The notes: generated by a model from the letters alone, not told the origin. Positions 1 to 10,070 are shown, numbered from the stretch's first letter. The stretch is 12,248 bases of DNA from Kitasatospora phosalacinea (GCF_000716545.1 NZ_JNWZ01000106.1:1-12248); one strand, 5' to 3'. Made by a program: numbers and translations.

Positions 1-33
1 GCCCCGCCCCGCCCCGCCCCGCCCCGCCCCGCC
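1..33. repeat. GCCCC pentanucleotide tandem repeat
   Basis: Six uninterrupted copies of GCCCC followed by a partial GCC. The array starts at the window edge, so its full length is unknown. It lies upstream of the MFS gene and next to a hairpin. Such tracts are prone to slippage and assembly error; no function can be assigned. Confidence 0.85.
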
Positions 34-34
34 G

Positions 35-53
35 CCCCGGCCTCCGGCCGGGG
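35..53. terminator. GC hairpin, likely terminator of an upstream gene
   Basis: A perfect 8-bp inverted repeat, CCCCGGCC-TCC-GGCCGGGG, with a 3-base loop and no U-tract. This is the usual look of terminators in Streptomyces. It lies 61 bases before the MFS start, so it more likely ends a gene outside the window than acts on the MFS gene. Confidence 0.45.
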
Positions 54-114
54 TGATGGGCTAGGGTCCTCGGATGCTCGAGTCCGTGTCCCCGTCCTCT
101 CGCGTGCGTGCCTC

Positions 115-1413
115 GTGAGTCTCGCCCGAGTCCTGATCGACGTCCGGCCGCTGCGGACCTCCCGCCCGTTCCGGCGGCTGCTGGTCGGGCGGACGGTGTC
201 CGCCCTGGGCAGCTTCATGACCGTGGTCACCGTGATGTTCCAGGTGTGGGACCGCACCCGCAGCCCGGTGTGGAGCGGGGCGGTCGGCCTGGCGCAGGCG
301 CTGCCGATGGTCGGGTTCGGCCTGTTCGCGGGGGCCTGGGTCGACCGGGCCGACCGGCGCCGGATCTACCTGTCGGGCAACGCGGGGCAGGCGGCCTGCT
401 CGCTGCTGCTGGCGGTGCAGGGGTTCACCGGGCACGTGCCGGTGGCCGCGGTGCTGGGGCTGGTCGCCGCGCAGGCGTCCTTCGGCGCGCTGGGCGCTCC
501 GGCGGCGGGGGTGTTCGTGCCGCGTCTGCTGCCGAAGGACCAGGTCGCGGCGGGGCTGGCGCTCAACCAGGCCACGGGGCAGGCGATGATGCTGCTCGGC
601 CCGGCGGTGGCGGGCGTGGTGCTCGGCCGGTGGGGCGTCGGGGTGTGCTACCTGCTGGACGCGGCGAGTTTCGGCGTCTCCTTCGCCTGCGCGTTCGGGC
701 TGCCGCCGCTGCCTCCGGTGGGCGGGGCGTCCCGGGCGGGCCTGGGCGGGGTGGCGGACGGGCTGCGGTTCCTGACGGGCCACCGGGTGGTGCGGGGCGC
801 GCTGCTGACGGACCTGGCGGCGACGGTGCTGGCCATGCCGGTGTCGCTGTTCCCGCTGGTGAACACCGAGCGCTTCGGCGGGAACCCGCGCACCCTCGGA
901 CTGTTCCTGTCCGCACTGGCGGTGGGCGGGGTGGTCGCCACGGCGTTCTCCGGCCCGGTGACCAGGCTCGGCCGGCCGGGCCCGGTGATGCTGGCCGCCT
1001 CGGCGACCTGGGGCGGCGCGCTGGCCGCGTTCGGCCTGACGGACCGGGCCTGGACGGGGCTGCTCCTGCTGGCGGTGGCCGGCGGCGCGGACGCGCTGGC
1101 GGTGCTCGCCCGGACCACGATCGTGCAGACCTGCACCCCGGACGCGGTGCTCGGCCGGGTGACGGCGGCGGAGGCCGTCGTGGGGCAGGCCGGGCCGCAG
1201 CTCGGCAACCTGCGCGCGGGCCTCGTCGCGGCCTGGGGCGGGGCGGCGGCGGCGCTGGTCGGCGGCGGCCTGCTCTGCCTGGCGGCGGTGGGCGCGGTGG
1301 CCGCCTCGACGCCGCAGCTGCGCCGCGACGCGACGGGCACCGCGACCGCCGGTGGCGGTGGGGACGGCGGGGGCGGTGGGGACGACGGACGGGCGGCGGC
1401 CGGAGCCGGCTGA
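115..1413 (+). CDS. MFS transporter, EntS-like (MFS_3) exporter
   Basis: A 432-residue integral membrane protein with alternating hydrophobic segments consistent with 12 transmembrane helices. The loop between helices 2 and 3 (about residues 73-83, GAWVDRADRRR) matches the major facilitator motif A (GxxxDRxxRR). Overall it resembles the enterobactin-exporter-like MFS_3 branch common in Streptomyces; the substrate cannot be read from the sequence. The GTG at 115 is chosen because homology-like sequence begins there (ARVLIDVRPLR) and no upstream in-frame start fits. There is no good Shine-Dalgarno, which is odd; a TAGGGT at 62-67 could be a -10 box. The C-terminal ~30 residues are a Gly/Asp-rich soluble tail with little sequence complexity. 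It converges with a PadR-type regulator, a family that often controls drug exporters, but no operator-like repeat was seen at its 5' end. Confidence 0.88.
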   Translation: MSLARVLIDVRPLRTSRPFRRLLVGRTVSALGSFMTVVTVMFQVWDRTRSPVWSGAVGLAQALPMVGFGLFAGAWVDRADRRRIYLSGNAGQAACSLLLAVQGFTGHVPVAAVLGLVAAQASFGALGAPAAGVFVPRLLPKDQVAAGLALNQATGQAMMLLGPAVAGVVLGRWGVGVCYLLDAASFGVSFACAFGLPPLPPVGGASRAGLGGVADGLRFLTGHRVVRGALLTDLAATVLAMPVSLFPLVNTERFGGNPRTLGLFLSALAVGGVVATAFSGPVTRLGRPGPVMLAASATWGGALAAFGLTDRAWTGLLLLAVAGGADALAVLARTTIVQTCTPDAVLGRVTAAEAVVGQAGPQLGNLRAGLVAAWGGAAAALVGGGLLCLAAVGAVAASTPQLRRDATGTATAGGGGDGGGGGDDGRAAAGAG

Positions 1414-1425
1414 GTCCGGGGCCCG

Positions 1426-1449
1426 GAGCCGGTGCGTCGCCACCGGCTC
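1426..1449. terminator. Bidirectional hairpin between convergent MFS and padR genes
   Basis: A perfect 9-bp inverted repeat GAGCCGGTG-CGTCGC-CACCGGCTC. It starts 12 bases after the MFS stop and overlaps two bases of the padR stop codon (1448-1450). Only 34 bases separate the two genes, so this hairpin probably ends transcription from both sides. There is no U-tract on either strand. Confidence 0.6.
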
Positions 1450-1951
1450 AGGTGAACTCCTGCTGGCAGCGCTCCAGCCAGTCGAGCTCGGCCTGCAGGT
1501 GGAGGACTTCGCCCTCGATCAGCAGGCGGGAGACGTCGTGGTCGCGGGCCTGGTCCGCGGTGGCGTGCAGGCCGCGGATGGTGGCGAGGCAGTGCGAGCG
1601 CTGGAGGTCGATCAGGGTGCGCGGGTCGGCGAGGCGGGTGCGCGGGGCGAGGACGAGCTTGAGGAAGAACTCCTCGCGGACCTTGCCGCCCTCGGCGGGG
1701 CGGGCGAACCAGTCGGCGAGCGCGCGCCGGCCGTCGTCGGTGAGGGCGAAGACGCGTTTGGCCGGGCGCCCGTCCTGGGCGACGTCCTGGCCCTCGATCA
1801 GGCCGGACTTCTCCAGCCGGCCGAGCGTGACGTACACCTGGCCGTCGTTGGTGCGCGAGTAGGCCGGGCCGAACGTGGACTCCAGGGCGCGGCGGAGCTG
1901 GTAGCCGTGCGCGGGGCCGGCGGCAAGCAGCGCGAGGAGCGGAAGCCGCAC
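1448..1951 (-). CDS. PadR-family transcriptional regulator
   Basis: A 167-residue DNA-binding protein. Residues 1-75 form the PadR winged helix (LLALLAAGPAHGYQLRRAL, then VYVTLGRLEKSGLIEG as recognition helix plus wing start). Residues ~95-167 form a helical dimerisation region like Vir_act_alpha_C, ending in a leucine/glutamate-rich helix. PadR proteins are usually ligand-responsive repressors. The GTG start at 1951 is supported by AAGGGAG (plus-strand 1959-1965), seven bases upstream. The gene converges with the MFS exporter and diverges from the GH13 gene. A palindrome of the size expected for a dimeric PadR operator sits in the divergent region at 2153-2171, some 200 bases from the padR start; that PadR binds it is inference. 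The controlled gene could be the MFS gene, the GH13 gene or padR itself. Confidence 0.9.
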   Translation of the reverse strand: MRLPLLALLAAGPAHGYQLRRALESTFGPAYSRTNDGQVYVTLGRLEKSGLIEGQDVAQDGRPAKRVFALTDDGRRALADWFARPAEGGKVREEFFLKLVLAPRTRLADPRTLIDLQRSHCLATIRGLHATADQARDHDVSRLLIEGEVLHLQAELDWLERCQQEFT

Positions 1952-2133
1952 TCGGGTGCTCCCTTCGAGGTGGGTGGGGGGAGTGCGCCGTGCGGCCGAA
2001 CTTCGTCGGTCGTACGCCGGGCGGCTCTCCTTGGCTTTGCCCTACCCCGTTGTGCGCCCCCTTATTCGCCCTGATTCGCCCCGACTGTTGGCACTCGCCG
2101 TCCCAAGAGGTGACATCTTCATCCGCCGTCTCC

Positions 2134-2163
2134 TGGACATGCTCTTTGGCCTATACCTAACAT
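2134..2163 (+). promoter_or_regulatory. Candidate promoter of the GH13 gene
   Basis: TGGACA (2134-2139, five of six to TTGACA), an 18-base spacer, then TAACAT (2158-2163, fits TAnnnT). Predicted transcription start is near 2170, giving an ~84-base leader before the GH13 ATG at 2254. The region is far more AT-rich than its surroundings. The -10 box lies wholly inside the palindrome at 2153-2171. Confidence 0.5.
2146..2157 (+). promoter_or_regulatory. 12-base element TTGGCCTATACC (copy 1)
   Basis: TTGGCCTATACC lies in the spacer of the candidate GH13 promoter and ends immediately before its -10 box. The identical 12 bases occur on the minus strand at 12021-12032, also in a promoter-like spacer. 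With its next base (TGGCCTATACCT) it resembles the degenerate 12-base direct-repeat elements of Streptomyces chitinase promoters (TGGTCCAGACCT-like). The identity of any binding protein is inference. Confidence 0.4.
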
Positions 2164-2171
2164 CTAGGTAT
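2153..2171. promoter_or_regulatory. Palindromic operator ATACCTA-N5-TAGGTAT
   Basis: A perfect 7-bp inverted repeat with a 5-base spacer (ACATC), 19 bases in all, within the 302-base padR/GH13 divergent region. Size and symmetry suit a dimeric winged-helix repressor such as the neighbouring PadR protein. It covers the candidate GH13 -10 box, so a bound protein should block GH13 transcription. No second copy was found in the window. The rest of the divergent region (1952-2133) shows no other clear element. Confidence 0.6.
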
Positions 2172-2253
2172 CCCCGAGGAACTGACGGTAGGTCAGGCGG
2201 GGTCCCGTGCCTGTCAGCGCGACCTCCCTCGCGCGCTCCCGTGAAGGTGACGC

Positions 2254-3969
<1,716 letters not shown>

Positions 3970-4011
3970 CGCCCCGCCCTGGCCCTCTCCTCTTCTCCCC
4001 GTCCCTCCCCT

Positions 4012-4041
4012 CCCTCCCCTTCCCGACCGGGAAGGGGAGGG
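4012..4041 (+). terminator. Strong 13-bp hairpin terminator after GH13 gene
   Basis: A perfect inverted repeat CCCTCCCCTTCCC-GACC-GGGAAGGGGAGGG, 42 bases after the GH13 stop. The arms are pyrimidine-only and purine-only, and the loop is a tetraloop. It separates the GH13 unit from the glutamate dehydrogenase unit. Confidence 0.8.
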
Positions 4042-4127
4042 CCCCCAGGACACGCCCGGAACTCGCAGCAAACTCACACCATTCACCGAGTTTGACCGTC
4101 TGTTCCCGAGATATGGGGCATCGGTGA

Positions 4128-5741
<1,614 letters not shown>

Positions 5742-5751
5742 CGGTCCCCCA

Positions 5752-5789
5752 CGGAAGGTCCGGACCGCGCCCGTGGTCCGGACCTTCCG
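5752..5789 (+). terminator. 15-bp perfect hairpin terminator of gdhA
   Basis: CGGAAGGTCCGGACC pairs exactly with GGTCCGGACCTTCCG around an 8-base loop (5767-5774). It begins 11 bases after the gdhA stop codon. It is the strongest inverted repeat in the window and has no U-tract. Confidence 0.85.
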
Positions 5790-5846
5790 CGCGAACGGCC
5801 TTTCGCCATCAGGCCGCCCGCTCCCTCCCCCCGCACCGGACGCCTC

Positions 5847-5857
5847 GGGGGGGGGGG
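5847..5857. repeat. Homopolymer run of 11 G
   Basis: Eleven consecutive G residues in the 251-base gap between gdhA and the membrane-protein gene. It is outside any gene and ~135 bases before the next start. The exact length is hard to sequence and may vary. A TAGGTT at 5935-5940 could be a -10 box for the following gene, with no convincing -35. Confidence 0.9.
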
Positions 5858-5992
5858 CGCTCCCGCCGCCGGTACGCCTGACACCCCGTCCGCCCCACGC
5901 CCCGGGCGGGCTGTTCGCGCAGGTTCCGGGGCGGTAGGTTGTGCCGTCACACCGCCGGCGGCGGGTACGCGCGGGGGAAAGGGCGGGCCGTC

Positions 5993-6637
5993 ATGCCCGG
6001 GAAGCCCGGCAGGCCGGGGGCACGGCGCACGGGAGGACCGGACCGGACCAAGCACGGTGCGACACCCGCGCGCCGCGAGGGCCGCCGCCCGGCCGCGCGG
6101 CGACTGCCCCCGGCGCTGTCCGCGCTGCTGGGCGCCCTGCTCGCACTGGCCGGCCTCGCCCTCGGGGCGGGCGTGGTGGTCGGCAGCGCCTCCGCGATGG
6201 CCGGGATCCGGGCGGAGCACCGGCAGCCCGAGTTGCGGATGACCGTCACCGACTGCCACACCACCGGACGGTCCCGCAGCCTGACCAACCACTGCCGGGG
6301 CACCGGCGGCAGCGGCGGCCCCGCCCGGGAGCTGAGGTACGACGGCGCACCGCCGGACTACCGGGCGGGCACCGTCACGGAGGTCCGCTGCGCCGGGGAC
6401 GGCTCCTGCACCCGGCTCGGCGTCGGTGACCACGTCCTGGCCCTCGCCTTCGCCCTGGGCGGCCTGCTGCCGGCCGGCGCCGCCCTGACCGGCCTGACCA
6501 CCACCCTGCTGGGCGCCTTCGCCCCGGCCCGCGCCGCCGCCCTGCGCCGCCCCCGGACCGTCCGGACCGCCGCGCTCACGGCCGCCGCGGTGCTCGTCCT
6601 GGCAGCCGCCGCGTCCCTGCTGTACATGCTGACCTGA
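5993..6637 (+). CDS. Hypothetical three-helix membrane protein with four-cysteine loop
   Basis: A 214-residue protein I do not recognise. Residues 1-38 are Arg/Pro-rich and should be cytoplasmic. Transmembrane helix 1 is about 41-66, followed by an ~80-residue hydrophilic region (67-146), helix 2 about 147-172, a short basic loop (RRPRTVR) and helix 3 about 191-212. The hydrophilic region, probably outside the membrane, holds the protein's only four cysteines (88, 101, 133, 139), which could form two disulfides. This layout loosely recalls DUF3592-like proteins, but I cannot confirm that. The ATG at 5993 is supported by the purine-rich GGGGGAAAGGG at 5973-5983; a TTG at 5939 would add 18 residues without a ribosome binding site. 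It is flanked by hairpins on both sides, so it is probably monocistronic. Confidence 0.72.
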   Translation: MPGKPGRPGARRTGGPDRTKHGATPARREGRRPAARRLPPALSALLGALLALAGLALGAGVVVGSASAMAGIRAEHRQPELRMTVTDCHTTGRSRSLTNHCRGTGGSGGPARELRYDGAPPDYRAGTVTEVRCAGDGSCTRLGVGDHVLALAFALGGLLPAGAALTGLTTTLLGAFAPARAAALRRPRTVRTAALTAAAVLVLAAAASLLYMLT

Positions 6638-6647
6638 CGCCTCGTCA

Positions 6648-6683
6648 CCCGCCTGAGCCGACCAGCCGACCGCCTCGGGCGGG
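6648..6683 (+). terminator. Hairpin downstream of the membrane-protein gene
   Basis: A 10-bp stem with one G-U pair: CCCGCCTGAG (6648-6657) against CTCGGGCGGG (6674-6683), with a 16-base loop. It starts 10 bases after the stop codon. The remaining ~210 bases to the next gene show no clear structure. Confidence 0.5.
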
Positions 6684-6896
6684 GCACCGGCAGCCGGGCG
6701 GGGTGGTGGCGGTGCGCTGCACGGACGGCGGCGACTGCCGGACGGGCCCGGCGGCCCGGTTCGGCCCGGGGGTGTCCGTCGGCGGGCACCGCAGCGGCCG
6801 GTCGCCCGCCACGCGCCCCGCTCCGGGGCCGTCCGGTCGGCCTCGGTCGGCGGGTCGCAACGGTCCGGGCCGCCGACCGCGGCCGACACTGGCCGG

Positions 6897-7883
6897 GTGA
6901 GCCCACCGCTTCCGCCGCCCGGCCGCCGCGCCGTCCTGCTCGCCGGTCTGGGCTGCGCCCTGACGGCCTGCTCCTCCCCCCGCCCGAACAGCTCCGCCAC
7001 CCCGTCCGCCCCGTCCGCCCCGTCCAGTCCTGGCGCTCCGTCCGCCGCGCTCCCCTCGCCCGCCGCCTGGCAGCCGGGGCCGGGCGAGTTGCGGCCGGAC
7101 GTCAAGCTGCGGGCCGTGCGGGTGGTGGAGGCGATCGGCGGGTGGCCGCCGGGCGGGCAGGGGGTGGCGGCGGCCCGGCAGCGGGTGGCGGCGCTCGGGG
7201 CGGATCCGGCGCTGGCCGAGCAGGCCGGCCCGCTGCTGGCGGACGCGCCGCAGGCCGCGCTGGAGGTGGTGTACGCCCAGTACGGCGGCCTGCTGACGGA
7301 TTCGGCGAGCGTGCTGGTGGTGTGCCGGCAGTGGCTGGCCGGGCCGGACGGCGCGCCGGTGTCCGCCGGCAGCACGGTCGACGTCCGGCTGGGCGGCGCC
7401 GCGTCGCGCTGGGAGGTCACCGCGCTGCACCCGGCCGACCCGGGCCCGGCGGCCGCCGCCCCGGCCGATCCGGCGGTGCGGGTGCTGGCGCAGCCGCGGA
7501 TCGTGCTGCCGCCGGCCGCGGTGGCGGACGTGCGCGCCGGGCAGGTGCACGGCCCGGTGCTGGAGGCGATGCTGACGCTGGCGGGGGCGTACGCCTTCGA
7601 GGTGAGCGTGCTGCGCTCGGGGCACCCGCTGCTGGTGTTCGGCACCGACCGGCCGAGCGACCACCCGCGCGGGCTGGCGTTCGACACCTGGCGGATCGAG
7701 GGGCACCCGGTGGTGGACCCGGCGACCCCAGCTGAGTTGGTGGAGTCCTTCATGCGGGCGGCCGCGGCGGCGGGCTCGTACAACGTGGGCGGCCCCCGGC
7801 CGCTGTCCGGCGGGCGGACGGCGAACCAGTTCTTCAGTGACGACACCCACCACGACCACGTGCACACGGGGTTCCGCGACTGA
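6897..7883 (+). CDS. Lipoprotein with M15-like (DD-peptidase fold) C-terminal domain
   Basis: A 328-residue exported lipoprotein. The signal peptide has a twin arginine (RR at 10-11), a hydrophobic core and the lipobox LTAC with lipidated Cys25, so the mature protein should be anchored outside the membrane. A Ser/Pro/Ala linker covers 26-58. Residues ~60-215 form a domain I do not recognise. Residues ~215-328 carry the M15 / hedgehog-DD-peptidase zinc pattern: SDHPRGLAFD (254-263, matching SxHxxGxAxD) and HDHVH (319-323). His256, Asp263 and His321 or His323 are the likely zinc ligands. A peptidoglycan-acting role is plausible; activity is inferred. The GTG at 6897 has no Shine-Dalgarno. GACACT at 6885-6890 sits where a -10 box would be for a leaderless mRNA, which is weak evidence. 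It converges with the lamin-tail gene across a shared hairpin. Confidence 0.82.
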   Translation: MSPPLPPPGRRAVLLAGLGCALTACSSPRPNSSATPSAPSAPSSPGAPSAALPSPAAWQPGPGELRPDVKLRAVRVVEAIGGWPPGGQGVAAARQRVAALGADPALAEQAGPLLADAPQAALEVVYAQYGGLLTDSASVLVVCRQWLAGPDGAPVSAGSTVDVRLGGAASRWEVTALHPADPGPAAAAPADPAVRVLAQPRIVLPPAAVADVRAGQVHGPVLEAMLTLAGAYAFEVSVLRSGHPLLVFGTDRPSDHPRGLAFDTWRIEGHPVVDPATPAELVESFMRAAAAAGSYNVGGPRPLSGGRTANQFFSDDTHHDHVHTGFRD

Positions 7884-8072
7884 CCCGGGCGGTCCGCCCC
7901 GACGTCGGCCGGGACGTTCCGGTTCGTCCGCGAAGTGGCTTGCGCTCCACTGCCGTACGGGGAGGACGTGCGCGCTCCCGTTCCGCCCGTGGGTTTTCCG
8001 TGCAGGTGTGTTCGTGTGGGTGGAGACGCGTGTGCAGGGAGTCACCGCGGTGGCGGGCGCGCTGCCGGTCGC

Positions 8073-8109
8073 GGAGGTCCCGGCACCCGCTCGGGGCGCC
8101 GGGACCTTC
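8073..8109. terminator. Hairpin between convergent lipoprotein and lamin-tail genes
   Basis: A 12-bp stem (one G-U pair): GGAGGTCCCGGC (8073-8084) with GCCGGGACCTTC (8098-8109), and a 13-base loop. It lies 20 bases beyond the stop of the minus-strand gene and ~190 bases beyond the plus-strand stop, so it mainly serves the minus-strand gene. The gap also holds a GT-rich stretch at about 7988-8040 with no gene visible. Confidence 0.65.
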
Positions 8110-8129
8110 CGGGGCTCGCGCCCCGGGCG

Positions 8130-9563
8130 TCAGCAGGTGATGCTGCCCTTGCGCAGGGCGTGGCCGCTGGTGTTGCTGTCGTCCGACCAGTAGACGGGCT
8201 TGCTGCCGCCCGTGCACTCGTCGGCACCGGCCAGGGTGAAGCCCTCGTTGTTGATGTTCGACATGCCGGAGGGCCGGTCGTAGACCGCGGTGGGGGCGAA
8301 CGCGCCGCTGCCGTTCACCCGGAAGGTGCGCAGCTGGCCGGAGCAGGTGTCGTCGCAGACCACCCACATCCGGTTGGCCTGCGGCTCCCAGGACAGCTCC
8401 ATCACGCCGGCCATGCCGCTGCTGACGGTGGCGACCTTGGTGAAGCCACCGGCCTCCAGCAGGACGTAGCCGTAGACCGTGCCGCTGCCCTCGACGCCGA
8501 CGAAGAACACGCCGCCGGTGTGCGCCCCGTAGCGGCTCGGGTCGTAGGCGGCGCCGGTGGAGGCGTCCTTGAAGCCCGCGCCGGTCAGGTAGCCGTCGGG
8601 CACCCAGGTGACGCCCTCCAGGCCGAGGTTGGAGCCGGTGGCGGGCAGGTCGGAGGTGAGGTTCCACTCCCGGGTGGCGGTCAGCGTGGTGCCGGTGCCG
8701 GAGACGTCGTAGCGCAGCACCGAGAGGCGGCTGGTGGAGGAGGAGTCGGCGTTGCGCTCGCTGGAGACGTACACGCCGCCGGCCGAGCCCGCGCCGGTCA
8801 GGGTGACGCCCTCGTCGTCGGGGGTGCCGGTGCCGCCGGTGAAGCGCAGCGACTTGCCTGAGCCCCAGCCGTTGGCGGTGTCGGGCTTCCAGCCGCCGGA
8901 GCCGTTCGGGACGAGCCGCCACAGCTTGCCGGAGTTCTGCGCGCCCCACATCACGCCGCCCTCCTGGTAGAGGCCGGACAGGTCGGAGCCGAACACGTTG
9001 GAGCCGTCGGCGGTGGTGACGCCGGAGCTGCCGGGCCAGGCCACCGGGCTGGTGGAGCCGCCCGAACCGCCGGAGCCGGCGCAGTCGTTGGCGGCGCCGA
9101 GGGTCAGCGTGGCGGTCTGGCCCCAGGCGCCGGTGCCGTCGGGGCAGCGCGACCAGGACGGGGCGGAGTGCGAGGTCCAGCTGAACGAGTCCACCAGGGT
9201 GGTGCCGTCGGCCAGGTAGAGCCGGGCGCTGTCGGAGGAGCCGAGGCCGAAGCTGCCGTGCACGTCGAAGGCCTTGAAGGCGCCGGGGGCGAGGGTGGTG
9301 CCGGAGGCGATGGCGTACTTGCTGCTGGTGCTGTCGCGCAGGATCCAGCCGGACAGGTCGACCGTCGCGGTGCCCTTGTTGTGGAGCTCGATCGAGTCGT
9401 TCACCGACCCGGTCGTCACCACCTCGTTGAGCCGGACGTCGTCGGCGGGCGCGGCGGCGGCGGGCCCGGCGGCCAGCACGCCCAGGCCGGCGGCCGGGAG
9501 GGCCGCGGCGGCCAGCAGCAGGGAGAGTCGACGGCGCCACTTGGGGGTGCGCGGTTGGGTCAC
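8130..9563 (-). CDS. Secreted lamin-tail-domain protein with propeller-like C-terminal domain
   Basis: A 477-residue exported protein. The signal peptide spans ~1-38 (KWRRR, a long Ala/Leu core, then AAAA before PADD). A lamin tail domain covers ~41-160 (VRLNEVVTTG, SIELHNKGTATVDLSGWILRD), a beta-sandwich often found on bacterial secreted proteins. After a Gly/Ser linker (162-172), residues ~173-477 look like a beta-propeller. A Glu-Gly motif recurs: EGVTLT (251), EGVTWVPD (316) and EGFTLA (440), plus MELSWEP (388). This resembles the SdiA-regulated / phytase-like esterase propeller group; the substrate is unknown. Six cysteines (140, 161, 403, 407, 450, 477) fit three disulfides, the last being the C-terminal residue. 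The GTG at 9563 is preferred because the signal peptide begins there and AGGGACGGA lies just upstream. In-frame extension beyond it lacks domain-like sequence. Confidence 0.85.
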   Translation of the reverse strand: MTQPRTPKWRRRLSLLLAAAALPAAGLGVLAAGPAAAAPADDVRLNEVVTTGSVNDSIELHNKGTATVDLSGWILRDSTSSKYAIASGTTLAPGAFKAFDVHGSFGLGSSDSARLYLADGTTLVDSFSWTSHSAPSWSRCPDGTGAWGQTATLTLGAANDCAGSGGSGGSTSPVAWPGSSGVTTADGSNVFGSDLSGLYQEGGVMWGAQNSGKLWRLVPNGSGGWKPDTANGWGSGKSLRFTGGTGTPDDEGVTLTGAGSAGGVYVSSERNADSSSTSRLSVLRYDVSGTGTTLTATREWNLTSDLPATGSNLGLEGVTWVPDGYLTGAGFKDASTGAAYDPSRYGAHTGGVFFVGVEGSGTVYGYVLLEAGGFTKVATVSSGMAGVMELSWEPQANRMWVVCDDTCSGQLRTFRVNGSGAFAPTAVYDRPSGMSNINNEGFTLAGADECTGGSKPVYWSDDSNTSGHALRKGSITC

Positions 9564-9846
9564 GGATTCCGTCCCTCGGGTCGAGTGGGTGGGAGCACGG
9601 CGCCGCCCAACTTCCCGAGTCCAGCCCAACGAAGCCCCACCGCGGCCCGGCCCGCTCATGAACGCCCGACGAACCCCCGCACCGCGCCGCTCCCGGGGGG
9701 CGTCCGCCACGCGCCGACCCACCTCACGGTCGCCTCGCCCGCCGGTGCGCGCCGCGTCCTCCCGATCGCCGAAGCCGGCTGGATCCGCCGTCGACGCCGT
9801 CACTGACGGGCACGGGAACCCCCGCCGGGGCGAACGACGTTGGCCG

Positions 9847-10065
9847 GCCGGGCGGAGGGTGCTGGTGCGTTGCCGTTCCGGGTACAACCGCTCCGGCCTG
9901 GTGGTCGCGCAGGCGCTGGTGGAGCCGGGGGTGGGGAGCGCCGGGGCGGTGCGGCTGGTCCGGGCGCGGCGTTCGCCGTGGGCGCTGCACAACGGCCTGT
10001 TCGTCGAGTACCTGGACGTCGGGTCGGACACCGCGCGGCTGCTCGTCTCGTTGGACGCCTCCTGA
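9847..10065 (+). pseudogene. 5'-truncated dual-specificity / tyrosine phosphatase remnant
   Basis: Residues AGRRVLVRC-RSGYNRSGLVV contain the CX5R phosphatase signature (CRSGYNR, Cys codon at 9871). They continue with RARRSPWALHNGLFVEYL, the C-terminal pattern of small streptomycete dual-specificity phosphatases of about 150-170 residues. Only ~72 residues are recognisable; the N-terminal half of the fold, including the general-acid region, is absent. Upstream in-frame sequence (ATG at 9658) is Arg/Pro/Ser-rich, lacks a ribosome binding site and does not resemble the family, and the missing part is not in the other two forward frames. G/C-rich third positions show coding ancestry. It is probably inactive. 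A short expressed protein from 9658 (135 residues) cannot be excluded but would lack a full catalytic domain. Confidence 0.7.
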
Positions 10066-10070
10066 CCCCG

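Noticed and set aside
7884..8072. Small gene in the GT-rich gap between the lipoprotein and lamin-tail genes
   Set aside because: No start with a ribosome binding site and no conserved-looking peptide in any frame.
9658..10065. Intact 135-residue phosphatase starting at ATG 9658
   Set aside because: The first ~60 residues do not resemble a phosphatase fold and there is no ribosome binding site, so a truncated remnant is more likely.
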